From UBA349 sp964444115 (GTDB lineage Archaea; Methanobacteriota; Methanobacteria; Methanobacteriales; Methanobacteriaceae): 21,509 nucleotides of DNA. Positions 7,463-17,661 of this stretch are shown one piece after another; the stretch's first letter is position 1, and every line of letters starts with the position of its first letter. A program made the translations under genes and the position numbers. The stretch spans positions 1 to 21,509 of the forward strand of contig CAYUFT010000030.1 in the NCBI GenBank assembly GCA_964444115.1, in the 5' to 3' direction. The notes beneath the pieces were generated by a model that was not told the DNA's origin, did not search any database, and saw only the letters and a program-made list of their open reading frames with translations.

Positions 7463-8932
7463 TCATTTCTGATTCTGTAACTTCCTTCTCGGACCCAGTA
7501 TACAAGGCCCACCTTGTCTTCCGCCAATTGGAACATGCGGAGTTCCAATGGAATTCATACAACGTGCCATAATTGCTGCACCCATGGCCAGAGCATCTGA
7601 GACAAAAAGACATTCTTCAAATCTATCTTTAGTGTAATCCATTATGAATTCTGGTTTTCGACCGGTGATTCCTGCTCTTCCAGTAACTCCCAAAACAGAT
7701 CCTTCCTGGACAACACCTTCCTGAAATGCCTCATCCACTAATCTCTTTACAATCAATGCACTCACATAATCTAAAGTTCCGAACAAAGTATGAATACCGT
7801 CATTTTCATATATTTCATGGCCAATTTTAGTTAATTCCTCTATTTTGTCCCCATTGGTTCCAATATCACATCCAATCAACGTAGTTCCCGCATTATAGGC
7901 GGCAGCAGGATCTACAGGAACCGTTCCAAATCGAGTTCTATCCTCAGGAACCTTTCTAATGTCCACAAATTCATGAATTCTCTCTGCATATGCCAAAGAT
8001 TTTTTCCAGTCCGCCTTTTTTATTATATCTTTATTATATAAATCTAAAGCAGCACCGCCCCTTTTATCTACTTTTTCCGTACCTCGAATTATGGCATCAG
8101 AAACGGCCCCTGCCAGACCGCAGAAGTTTCCCACAGTCTTAGCATATGGTTCATCATTATTGACTATTCTTCCAGCTAATGTTGTTCCGAAGTCCATCGA
8201 TACGCAAGGGTTTCTGAAATCAACATTGGTCCATTTAGCACCCAATTTTATACCTGCAGTTACCAGTTCACCTTCCATTTCATTGGCCACAACCTCTTTT
8301 CCAGTTGGAGGAATAACACTTACCACTGCTCCATCAAATATGACCTTTTCTAATAGACTAAATTCTTTTAATCTGTCTGGAAAGCTGTCAATAGAAAGGG
8401 CCGGGGCCATTTTTCTAGGAGGAATACCTGCTTCCAAACACCCATTAGCCAGGGAAATAATGAGTTTACCCACTTCTTGAGGAGATGCAAAACCAGCAGT
8501 GACCCCAGTAGATCGTACAACAAAGTCCAGATCTTTTTCAATATCAACTTTTGATCGTTTTAATGATTCCAATATAGTATCTTTAACCATTTCTGAAACA
8601 GATTCCTGGGTCAGTTCCACACCCCATACCGTGGAGCCAAAAACCTCTTCCCCTTTTTTCGGAGGCCTTATATCCCGGGTCATTTTAACTGTCTTATCCA
8701 GTAAGTAGCTACGGCTGGTATTCAGGTTGGTAGCAGTTAATATGCATTTAGTAGTCGTATTACCCAATTCTACAGAGGCCACAATATAGTAAACATCAGG
8801 CTTCATAGAATATCCAGAACCCACAGTTTTCTTTGTAAATGGGGACGTTTTTGCGTCTTCTATTGATATATATCTACTTTTGGCCATTACTGGCTTTGGT
8901 CCTAATCCCAATACTCTTTTTAAAAATGACAA
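7463..8932 (-). CDS. mmp14: Methanogenesis marker protein 14 (start codon in gap)
   Basis: The reading frame gives 489 residues from the gap edge (LSFLKRVLGLGPKPVMAKS) to a TGA at 7463-7465. The content matches methanogenesis marker protein 14, found in methanogens and of unsettled role. Two stretches, VELGNTTTKCIL and SMDFGTTLAGRI, resemble the phosphate-binding loops of ASKHA ATPases and hydantoinase-like activating proteins (DxGTTTTK type), so an ATP-dependent activating function is a reasonable inference. The C-terminal part includes IGCDIGTNGDKI and GVTGRAGITGR. The family start, a Met just before LSFLKR, probably lies within the first few gap bases. An apparent continuous fusion to the upstream stress protein is an artefact of the N run. 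Confidence 0.85.
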   Translation of the reverse strand: MSFLKRVLGLGPKPVMAKSRYISIEDAKTSPFTKKTVGSGYSMKPDVYYIVASVELGNTTTKCILTATNLNTSRSYLLDKTVKMTRDIRPPKKGEEVFGSTVWGVELTQESVSEMVKDTILESLKRSKVDIEKDLDFVVRSTGVTAGFASPQEVGKLIISLANGCLEAGIPPRKMAPALSIDSFPDRLKEFSLLEKVIFDGAVVSVIPPTGKEVVANEMEGELVTAGIKLGAKWTNVDFRNPCVSMDFGTTLAGRIVNNDEPYAKTVGNFCGLAGAVSDAIIRGTEKVDKRGGAALDLYNKDIIKKADWKKSLAYAERIHEFVDIRKVPEDRTRFGTVPVDPAAAYNAGTTLIGCDIGTNGDKIEELTKIGHEIYENDGIHTLFGTLDYVSALIVKRLVDEAFQEGVVQEGSVLGVTGRAGITGRKPEFIMDYTKDRFEECLFVSDALAMGAAIMARCMNSIGTPHVPIGGRQGGPCILGPRRKLQNQK

Positions 8933-9032
8933 NNNNNNNNNNNNNNNNNNNNNNNNNNNNNNNNNNNNNNNNNNNNNNNNNNNNNNNNNNNNNNNNNNNN
9001 NNNNNNNNNNNNNNNNNNNNNNNNNNNNNNNN
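8933..9032. other. Assembly gap of 100 N between usp and mmp14
   Basis: Exactly 100 unknown bases. They hide the last few residues of the stress protein (its GSVSEKIVHHAP segment is normally followed by about 6-10 residues) and the mmp14 start codon and ribosome binding site. The true gap could be about this size. Confidence 0.95.
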
Positions 9033-9436
9033 CATGGGGCATGGTGAACAATCTTCTCAGAAACGCTTCCTAAAAGATGCTTATCCACAATACTTTTCCC
9101 GGTTCCCAGCACTATAACATCTACATTTTCTTTTTCAGCAGTTTTTACAATTTCATCTGCAGGGCTACCCTCCAGCATTAATCCTTTAAACTTGATATTT
9201 GAATAATCTGGACCAGTAAATGCCTTTTCCATGTCTACCAGTATTTCTTTTCCTTTTTCAGTTAACTCCTCAATCATCATTTCTTTAACTTTTTTAGGAG
9301 TTAAAAAGGGTACAGATGTTTCCACAACATATACACATATTATTTCTACATCTCCCCCATGCAATAAGTCCAGAGTGTGTTCAATAAGATCATCCATATA
9401 CTCTCCCATGGTAGCTACTAATATCTTCTCATACAT
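9033..9436 (-). CDS. Universal stress protein (UspA family), 3' end in gap
   Basis: About 134 residues are visible, starting MYEKILVATMGEYMDD. The alternating strand-helix pattern and the C-terminal LGTGKSIVDKHLLGSVSEK fit the UspA fold with its ATP-binding G..GS loop, though the spacing is a little shorter than in the classic G-x2-G-x9-GS form. ATG 9436 is chosen over GTG 9445 because GTGAT, which overlaps the antiporter stop codon, is a good ribosome binding site for it. Translation is therefore likely coupled to the antiporter gene. It closely resembles the second stress protein gene at 10556-10756, sharing MGEY, VYVV/LYVV and TSVPFLTP. UspA proteins bind ATP or AMP and modulate stress responses or transporters. 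Confidence 0.85.
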
Positions 9437-9441
9437 TTTAA

Positions 9442-10455
9442 TCACGCTAATACGTATAGTCTTAATACAGCATAAGTTATATAGGTCGCTAGTAAAATTA
9501 ATCCTCCGGTACGGTTTAACTTATTTCCTCCGGCTTTTATAAGGACTATCAGTAAAACAGTCACAAATATCATGAATGGAGCATCAAAACTCATTGATAA
9601 CGGTTCAACTGGAATAGACATGAATAAAGCAGGTACTCCGATACCTATTAGAATATTGAAGGTGTTACTACCTAGAACCGTACCCAGAGAAAGTTCGTGA
9701 AGACCTTTCATGGCCGAAGAAAAAGTAACCACTAATTCTGGAATACTGGTCCCTATAGCCAGCGTAAAAAGTCCCATAATCATTTCAGGAATCCCTGCAA
9801 TTCTAGCCAGTTCTACCCCACTGTAAACCAGAATTCGACATCCTACAATCAATCCGGCCAAACCTAATCCCACTAAAGCAAGTTTCTTTTTATCTATGGA
9901 AGCCATTCTGGAAGTTTTGGTCTTGGATTCAAATTCCTTCTCAGAGTCGAATTCCACCAGTTTTTCCTGTTTTACTTTTTCTTCAGCATCAAATTTCTTT
10001 TGATCTTTTATTAAACGCCATAGATAAACCGCATATAATAAAATCATGATTATTGAAGCAATTCTGCCAATATCGCCGAAAAACATGAAAAATATTAGGA
10101 TTAAACCAGTTCCTAATGTTACCAGGCCATCTCGTTTAAGATCTCTTGATTCTGTCTTAATAACTCCCGCAAAGGTTGCGGTGATCCCTAAGATACCTGC
10201 TATGTTCCATATATTAGAACCTATTACCACTCCAACCCCAATTTCAGTACTGCCTGATAGTGAAGCTATCATGGCTGAACCAAATTCAGGAAGAGAAGTA
10301 CCTATAGCTGATGCTGTTACCCCCAAAATAATTTGAGATATACCCAATGCCCCCCCAATTTCCACCAGGTTATCCACAAATACATCTGCGGATTTAATAA
10401 CGATTATTAAAGAAACTATTAAGGCTCCGATGAGCACTATTAATTCTATCAAAAA
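9442..10455 (-). CDS. CaCA-family cation antiporter (Ca2+/Na+ type, YrbG-like)
   Basis: A membrane protein of about 337 visible residues with the two inverted repeats of the CaCA superfamily: IGTSLPEFGSAMIAS plus GSNIWNI in the first half, and IGTSIPELVVTFSSA plus GSNTFNI in the second. The GTS-PE motifs carry the cation-binding glutamates. A charged cytoplasmic loop rich in Glu and Lys (about residues 152-186) joins the halves. About ten hydrophobic segments are visible. The first codons abut the gap (FLIELIVL), so the start may be TTG 10452 or, more likely, an ATG in the gap. It would exchange Ca2+ (or K+) against Na+ or H+, which could matter in a cell running on the Na+ gradient made by Mtr. 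It is flanked by two stress-protein genes. Confidence 0.88.
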   Translation of the reverse strand, partial: FLIELIVLIGALIVSLIIVIKSADVFVDNLVEIGGALGISQIILGVTASAIGTSLPEFGSAMIASLSGSTEIGVGVVIGSNIWNIAGILGITATFAGVIKTESRDLKRDGLVTLGTGLILIFFMFFGDIGRIASIIMILLYAVYLWRLIKDQKKFDAEEKVKQEKLVEFDSEKEFESKTKTSRMASIDKKKLALVGLGLAGLIVGCRILVYSGVELARIAGIPEMIMGLFTLAIGTSIPELVVTFSSAMKGLHELSLGTVLGSNTFNILIGIGVPALFMSIPVEPLSMSFDAPFMIFVTVLLIVLIKAGGNKLNRTGGLILLATYITYAVLRLYVLA

Positions 10456-10555
10456 NNNNNNNNNNNNNNNNNNNNNNNNNNNNNNNNNNNNNNNNNNNNN
10501 NNNNNNNNNNNNNNNNNNNNNNNNNNNNNNNNNNNNNNNNNNNNNNNNNNNNNNN
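10456..10555. other. Assembly gap of 100 N between the second usp and the antiporter
   Basis: Exactly 100 unknown bases. They hide about half of the second stress protein (some 70 residues, over 200 bases) and perhaps the antiporter start, so the real gap is longer than shown. Confidence 0.95.
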
Positions 10556-10756
10556 AGCTAATATTTCATCGCCTCTTTGAGAAAGTTCCTCTTTCATGAG
10601 TTTTTTCACATTAGAAGGAGTCAAAAATGGCACGGAAGTATCGACCACATAAAGACCTATAACTTCTATTTGTTTCCCTTGTGCCATTTCCAGAGTATGT
10701 TCTGCCAATTCGTCAATATATTCGCCCATGACCGGTAACAATATCTTTTTAAACAT
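10556..10756 (-). CDS. Universal stress protein (UspA family), second copy, 3' half in gap
   Basis: Only the first 67 residues are visible (MFKKILLPVMGEYIDE to QRGDEILA). They align well by eye with the other stress protein of this block, including MGEY, the conserved helix EHTLEMA, LYVVDTSVPFLTP and the basic-acidic helix after it. ATG 10756 is preferred because GAGTGA directly upstream looks like the ribosome binding site; GTG 10765 lies within that site. This is the first gene of the usp-antiporter-usp-mmp14 unit. Its promoter should lie in the 260 bases before it: TATA-like TTTATATAG and TATAAATT sequences are present on the minus strand, but neither is clearly better. Confidence 0.8.
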
Positions 10757-10990
10757 TTTTTTCACTCATTAAATAATTTATAGTATGGTAAAGTTATAAG
10801 ATTTAGCTTTAATGACTAAACATTTTTAATTGTCATTAGTAAGATAATTAAAATCCATACACCGGAACAATGTTTCCTTTTTCCACTATATAAATTATGT
10901 TATTAATAACTAATCAAAAAAAAGTTTAGTAGATTATTAAAATTTAATAAAATTAATCCAAAAAATAATTTGAAATCCAGTTAATAAGTA

Positions 10991-11026
10991 AAAAAAAAAT
11001 AAAAAAAAAGAAAGGGAAAATCCCTT
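10991..11026 (-). terminator. Hairpin plus T-tract terminator after mtrH
   Basis: On the minus strand AAGGGA (11026-11021), a TTT loop and TCCCTT (11017-11012) form a perfect 6-bp stem, followed at once by T-runs of nine or more broken by one A, ending near 10991. It lies directly after the mtrH stop and is the clear end of the mtr operon. Confidence 0.85.
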
Positions 11027-11027
11027 C

Positions 11028-11960
11028 TTAGAGCAGTTTGTGAATTGGGTGTCCTTCGACAGCTTCAGTTCCAATATCTGCAGCAGCTTCAGCTATGAAT
11101 ATGTCAGCCATAGCACATGCTGGAAACGCAATTTTAGCGTTTTCAATAGGACCGAATAGTACAAAGTCCCCACCAGCCATTTGCTGGACGATGTTAGAAC
11201 CTATGTCACAAACAGGCCATGCTTCTTTGTGTTCTTTTTTGTATCCTCTTAACCAGTCCCATGCGGATGGCACGTTGTGGATACCACTACCTACAGGGTA
11301 ACCCCATTTACTTTTAACAGCAAATGATGTTCTGCAAGCAGGTCCAGCACCTTGACCTAGAGGAGTAATAGCTACGTCCATGAATGGTTTGGTAATTCCA
11401 CATTCATCAGACATTTCTAATAACCCTTTATCCAGAGCACTTCCACCGTCTTCCCAGATTCCAATTTTACCTTCTACACCAGGTTCCATAGGGTTGAACC
11501 CTAGAACAATAGCAGAGGAGATATCAGTTTCTTTAACTGCATCCAATTCAGATTGTTCGGAAGCCATATTTATAGAGTTGTAAATTGCTCTTTCATCCAA
11601 TCCAGCTTCATGTGCATATTGTGCACCAGCAATCTTAGCCTCAGCTGAAGTTGAATCTATCATGAAAGGTGCATCGCTTACTTCACCTACAAATTCCAGA
11701 TACTTAACTATTGCATCTGCAGTTGCACCGAAGGTCTGGACGATATGTGGGTTTCCCGTAACGTCAGACATTTCTTCCATAGTTTTTATCAATGATTCAG
11801 CTGCTTCTTTATCAAAAACCCCAGCTTTTTCATCACTAATAATTTTGTGTCCACCGTAAAAGATGGTTCCTGCTAAAACAGTTGGATATTCACCAGGCTG
11901 TCCACCGACTTTGACACCAGCGACATCTATAACAACTTGTTCTTTATCAAACCTAAACAT
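11028..11960 (-). CDS. mtrH: Methyl-H4MPT methyltransferase subunit MtrH
   Basis: At 310 residues this is full-length MtrH, the soluble subunit that takes the methyl group from N5-methyl-tetrahydromethanopterin and passes it to the cob(I)amide held by MtrA. It has the TIM-barrel pterin methyltransferase pattern, with AGTIFYGGHKI near the start, APFMIDSTSAEAK and ITPLGQGAGPACR. There is no membrane segment. It begins at ATG 11960 with GGAGGATTTACAT upstream, 12 bases after mtrG, and is the last gene of the operon; a strong terminator follows. Confidence 0.97.
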   Translation of the reverse strand: MFRFDKEQVVIDVAGVKVGGQPGEYPTVLAGTIFYGGHKIISDEKAGVFDKEAAESLIKTMEEMSDVTGNPHIVQTFGATADAIVKYLEFVGEVSDAPFMIDSTSAEAKIAGAQYAHEAGLDERAIYNSINMASEQSELDAVKETDISSAIVLGFNPMEPGVEGKIGIWEDGGSALDKGLLEMSDECGITKPFMDVAITPLGQGAGPACRTSFAVKSKWGYPVGSGIHNVPSAWDWLRGYKKEHKEAWPVCDIGSNIVQQMAGGDFVLFGPIENAKIAFPACAMADIFIAEAAADIGTEAVEGHPIHKLL

Positions 11961-11972
11961 ATGTAAATCCTC

Positions 11973-12224
11973 CTAAACACCTAAAGATTTTAGGAATGCT
12001 CCTATTGCTACAACTTTGAATACTACTAACAGGATGAATAATCCTATTATGATTCCGTATAGGATTCCAATATCCCTACCAATTTGTTGACCCATTCTTT
12101 GAGAGATTTCACCCCAGGTGAATTCGACTTTTTCTTCCATTTCGTCTAATCTCTCATTAGCTTTATTGAAATCATCTGCAGAGACAATAACAGTAGGTAC
12201 AATATTTTTATCTTCTTCTGCCAT
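11973..12224 (-). CDS. mtrG: Mtr complex subunit MtrG
   Basis: An 83-residue protein with a hydrophilic, partly coiled N-terminal half (NKANERLDEMEEKVEFTW) and a single C-terminal membrane helix (IGILYGIIIGLFILLVVFKVV). This is the expected MtrG layout: a small one-helix subunit of the membrane-bound Na+-translocating methyltransferase. It lies 13 bases after mtrF and 12 bases before mtrH. Confidence 0.95.
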   Translation of the reverse strand: MAEEDKNIVPTVIVSADDFNKANERLDEMEEKVEFTWGEISQRMGQQIGRDIGILYGIIIGLFILLVVFKVVAIGAFLKSLGV

Positions 12225-12237
12225 ATTATCATGCCTC

Positions 12238-12435
12238 TTATTTCACTAAAACGTATATGACGGGTAGTCCTACTAAGACTAAGGCCAATATGAATCCCAT
12301 AGCCATACCAGAAATTCTGGTAGCTATGAGCCCAGCGAATAGCCGTTGGTCCCTACCAATTAGTCCTGCCCGGTATTTCACATCTTCTGCTACTTTTTTA
12401 ATTCCTCTGACATTAGGTTTATTTGATATTAACAT
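12238..12435 (-). CDS. mtrF: Mtr complex subunit MtrF
   Basis: A 65-residue protein with one C-terminal membrane helix (GFILALVLVGLPVIYVLV) after a basic N-terminus. It matches MtrF, which resembles the C-terminal end of MtrA: the RDQRLFAGLIATRISGMAMG stretch parallels SLQRIFAGMYSGKVQGIMIG in MtrA. The similarity of the two tails is visible directly. It sits between mtrA and mtrG, as in other Methanobacteriales. Confidence 0.95.
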   Translation of the reverse strand: MLISNKPNVRGIKKVAEDVKYRAGLIGRDQRLFAGLIATRISGMAMGFILALVLVGLPVIYVLVK

Positions 12436-12448
12436 CTTAAAACCTCGT

Positions 12449-13165
12449 TTATATTAGTAGGAAAGTTCCGACAGTCAAAGTGAAGATTAACCCAATCATG
12501 ATCCCCTGAACTTTACCAGAGTACATACCTGCAAATATTCTTTGTAATGAACCGACGTTCTTGACTTCGGTCTGAATATTTCGCATTCTGGCCTCGATTA
12601 AAGCGGTTTCAGGAGCCACAGGCCTTACTTCTTCACCTTCTTCTTCTTCTCCACCTTTTTCTTCAACTTTTATGACCATTGCTTCTTCTTCAAATGCACC
12701 AGGATCTTTCTCGATGCACTCTTTGACTTTAGATTGTATAGCAGCAGCGTCTTCAACGTCAATCATACTAATGATTTCCAATTGTTGTTGGAATCTTTCG
12801 ATACCATCATCATCTATGTTTTCAACAAATGGAATAGCACCAGATGCACCAGCGATTTTTCGCTTTTCATCGACACCATTAGCGTGAAGTGCTTCTATAC
12901 TTTGGCCAGTGATGTGTCCTTGTACTTCAGATCCACATAAAATGAGGAATCTGATGTTAGGGTTAGACACAATGTTAGCAACCATCTTTTCAATTCCGAG
13001 GTTTTCGGTTTTGCATGGTCCAGCAATAGCAGCTCCAGCATCGGCAACTACGTCCTCATTGTGAGAACCTAAAGTAGTTGCTGCGACAGGGCTTTCAGGG
13101 TCTCCAACAATGTAGTCCCCGTTTACTACCGGCCATCCTTCTGCGGGTGATTTTTTCTCAGCCAC
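12449..13165 (-). CDS. mtrA: Cobamide-binding methyltransferase subunit MtrA
   Basis: The 238-residue corrinoid subunit carries the methyl group on a bound cobamide between MtrH and coenzyme M. The axial histidine is retained: counting from the start, GHITGQS places it at residue 84, the position known for Methanothermobacter. The cytosolic domain spans about 1-170, followed by an acidic linker (EEKGGEEEEGEE) and a C-terminal membrane anchor (GIMIGLIFTLTVGTFLLI). The start codon is GTG at 13165, with GGGGGT about eight bases upstream; no in-frame ATG fits. The gene is 12 bases after mtrB and 13 bases before mtrF. The cobamide would come through a pathway that includes CobY. Confidence 0.97.
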   Translation of the reverse strand: MAEKKSPAEGWPVVNGDYIVGDPESPVAATTLGSHNEDVVADAGAAIAGPCKTENLGIEKMVANIVSNPNIRFLILCGSEVQGHITGQSIEALHANGVDEKRKIAGASGAIPFVENIDDDGIERFQQQLEIISMIDVEDAAAIQSKVKECIEKDPGAFEEEAMVIKVEEKGGEEEEGEEVRPVAPETALIEARMRNIQTEVKNVGSLQRIFAGMYSGKVQGIMIGLIFTLTVGTFLLI

Positions 13166-13177
13166 TTTAATACCCCC

Positions 13178-13498
13178 TTAAAGTACTCCAAGGAATGCAT
13201 GGAGCATAGCTAATAGCAGTATAAGACCAAATACAAACCAGTAAACCATATTGGTTAGCTTACCTGCATTCATGTAAACACCTTCCCTTCCAGGGAAAGA
13301 GTCTGCAGGAGCTGTGGTAGGATCTAGAGAATTGTATAAATCATCTACTGCTGCTTCCAGTACATTTAATTGTTCATTTACTGCGTCCAAGGAAACCAAG
13401 ACGACATCTCTACCTAAAGCTGCTCCAACCATACCGGTGGAAGGGTCAAGAGTCAAGTTGTATTCAGGAGCAATTTTAATTAAAGGTAACATTTCCAT
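13178..13498 (-). CDS. mtrB: Mtr complex subunit MtrB
   Basis: A 106-residue protein with a soluble N-terminal part and a single C-terminal membrane helix (VYWFVFGLILLLAMLHAFLGV), as known for MtrB. ATG 13498 is used because GGAGG lies seven bases upstream; the in-frame ATG 13492 would be one base closer to typical starts in related proteins but is too far from the site. The ribosome binding site overlaps the mtrC stop codon. Confidence 0.95.
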   Translation of the reverse strand: MEMLPLIKIAPEYNLTLDPSTGMVGAALGRDVVLVSLDAVNEQLNVLEAAVDDLYNSLDPTTAPADSFPGREGVYMNAGKLTNMVYWFVFGLILLLAMLHAFLGVL

Positions 13499-13509
13499 TC
13501 TGATTCCTC

Positions 13510-14322
13510 CTAGTGTTCTTCCTCTTTAGGCCACATTCCAGACCATTTAACAGATGCTGCTTGTTCTTGGGAAGCAGTGATGTATGCTCTGATTGATATG
13601 AACCATCCTATAGCGCCAACTAAGCTAATTAACCACCAAGCTGGATTGAAAGCCATTCCTAACAGACCATATATGGACATGGCCATGAAAGCAGCGGCTC
13701 CTGCCAGTTTAAGAGTTCTAACTCGGTCTTCTTGTGGACCTAAACAGGCGTTAAATGGATGTTGTATAGCCATAGTATTTAGGATTAAAAGCAGTGCTAT
13801 AAATCCAGTGGATATAACTGCGGTATGAATAATGGCCATGGAATAGCTTCCAGCAATAGCTGCAGAAAATCCAATTACAGATAAAGCAGATGCACCAGCT
13901 AACTCAGCAGTACAACTTACCAGTACTGGTATTTTCATTTTAATAATCTTTTTAGCAATTAAGGCAACTATGGTACCAACAATTACAGCCAGAATAAATC
14001 CGAAAATAGGTGCTAGTATTGCTAGAGATGGGCCGAAAATGACTGCACCAGCTAGTCCACCTAAACCACCTAAGATACCAATAGATAACGACATGTATCC
14101 AATGGAAGGCACACCAGTACCTAGACCGTAACTTGCAACACGTGCAATAGCGTCAGCGCCCCAAACAATGGCACAAACAGCACCTAATGCTGCAAAAAGA
14201 GGCCCTAATACTGGACTAATTGGAGTTAAGTAAATACCTGCGAGTCCACCAATAACTCCCAGTGCTAGGGTATGTTTAGGGTTGACAGAAGATTCTCCGC
14301 CACCTCCACCTGCTACTGACAT
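13510..14322 (-). CDS. mtrC: Mtr complex membrane subunit MtrC
   Basis: A 270-residue integral membrane subunit of the Na+-translocating methyltransferase. ATG 14322 is the start: its first base is shared with the mtrD stop (TAATG) and AGGAGGTG lies just upstream. A longer in-frame start at 14388 adds 22 residues inside mtrD and is rejected. The protein begins MSVAGGGGGESS and then consists mainly of hydrophobic glycine-rich helices such as LALGVIGGLAGIYL and AVIVGTIVALIAKKII. MtrC, D and E together form the membrane core thought to conduct Na+. Confidence 0.96.
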   Translation of the reverse strand: MSVAGGGGGESSVNPKHTLALGVIGGLAGIYLTPISPVLGPLFAALGAVCAIVWGADAIARVASYGLGTGVPSIGYMSLSIGILGGLGGLAGAVIFGPSLAILAPIFGFILAVIVGTIVALIAKKIIKMKIPVLVSCTAELAGASALSVIGFSAAIAGSYSMAIIHTAVISTGFIALLLILNTMAIQHPFNACLGPQEDRVRTLKLAGAAAFMAMSIYGLLGMAFNPAWWLISLVGAIGWFISIRAYITASQEQAASVKWSGMWPKEEEH

Positions 14323-15044
14323 TAGAGGACACCTCCTTGAATAAATAAAATACTTACAATTCCAGCTACCAGTGAAGCTATGAAACAAGCAAGTAATCCT
14401 CGCGGGATACGCTTGAATTTAGGATCGTGGAAACCTTCAATAGTACCACCTATGTTATAGGAAGCTACTACTGCATTTATAAAGAACACTGATACTGCAA
14501 GAATTCCTGCTAAGGAAGCTGCAGCAATAGAAACACTGGCTCCGGTTACTGCAAAAGCTGAAGTTTCAGCGAGTGCATTATATAGATAGTAATAAATTAG
14601 TCCTCCACCAATTCCACCTAAAAGTCCTCCAATGATTCCACTTATAAAACAAACGGTTGGAATTCCGTGACCTTCAGTTCCGGGTGTTACGAACTTACTT
14701 TGTTCAAGTTTAGTAATTGGGTCAACATCTACTTTAGCTGATGCAGGTACACAACCTACACCCCAAACGTAAACGAAGTTACCTACAAGCATGGTTATAC
14801 CTAGCATTAAAGCTGAACCAATAGCACCTGAAGCCAAAACAATCCATAATGGCTGTCCAGTTAGGGCTGCTGCGGTAATCAGACCAGTCATACCTCCCCC
14901 TGCGGCGAGCATAGCGGTACCTGTTCCCACACCTGTTGCTGTTGCGATAGCTGCTGGAGCACCACCTACTGGTATGAAGTGTACACCTCCACCAATTAGG
15001 ACTCCGCCCACAGTTACTGCACCGATTAATAATAATGGGTCCAT
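14322..15044 (-). CDS. mtrD: Mtr complex membrane subunit MtrD
   Basis: A 240-residue polytopic membrane protein, full length for MtrD. Hydrophobic Gly/Ala-rich helices start immediately (LLIGAVTVGGVLIGGGVHFI), and a conserved cytosolic-type loop follows the third helix (VPASAKVDVDPITKLEQSK). MtrD is one of the subunits proposed to form the Na+ channel of the complex. It starts 12 bases after mtrE and its stop overlaps the mtrC start by one base, so the two are translationally coupled. Confidence 0.96.
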   Translation of the reverse strand: MDPLLLIGAVTVGGVLIGGGVHFIPVGGAPAAIATATGVGTGTAMLAAGGGMTGLITAAALTGQPLWIVLASGAIGSALMLGITMLVGNFVYVWGVGCVPASAKVDVDPITKLEQSKFVTPGTEGHGIPTVCFISGIIGGLLGGIGGGLIYYYLYNALAETSAFAVTGASVSIAAASLAGILAVSVFFINAVVASYNIGGTIEGFHDPKFKRIPRGLLACFIASLVAGIVSILFIQGGVL

Positions 15045-15056
15045 TCTATATCCTCC

Positions 15057-15941
<885 letters not shown>

Positions 15942-15960
15942 ATTAATCCTCCTTACTTTT

Positions 15961-15994
15961 AAATAAAAAAATAAAATAGGTGTTTGCGTTACAC

Positions 15995-16000
<6 letters not shown>
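15961..16000 (-). terminator. Hairpin and T-tract at the mcrA stop, between mcr and mtr
   Basis: On the minus strand AAATAGGTGT (16000-15991) pairs perfectly with ACACCTATTT (15983-15974) around a 7-base loop, giving a 10-bp stem. The mcrA stop TAG at 15997-15995 is inside the 5' arm. A T-rich tract with a run of seven T follows down to about 15961. The mtrE ribosome binding site comes 12 bases later. Confidence 0.85.
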
Positions 16001-17647
<1,647 letters not shown>

Positions 17648-17661
17648 AATCATTACCTCCC

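Noticed and set aside
7463..9445. A 660-residue stress protein-Mmp14 fusion
   Set aside because: The frame is open only because N codons are read through. The stress domain is within a few residues of its natural end and Mmp14 starts with its usual N-terminus, so two separate genes are far more likely.
10394..10765. Second stress protein continuing to 10394
   Set aside because: Past the gap this frame runs inside the antiporter gene and has no UspA-like sequence.
14323..14388. MtrC with 22 extra N-terminal residues
   Set aside because: The extension lies within mtrD; TAATG coupling and AGGAGGTG identify ATG 14322.
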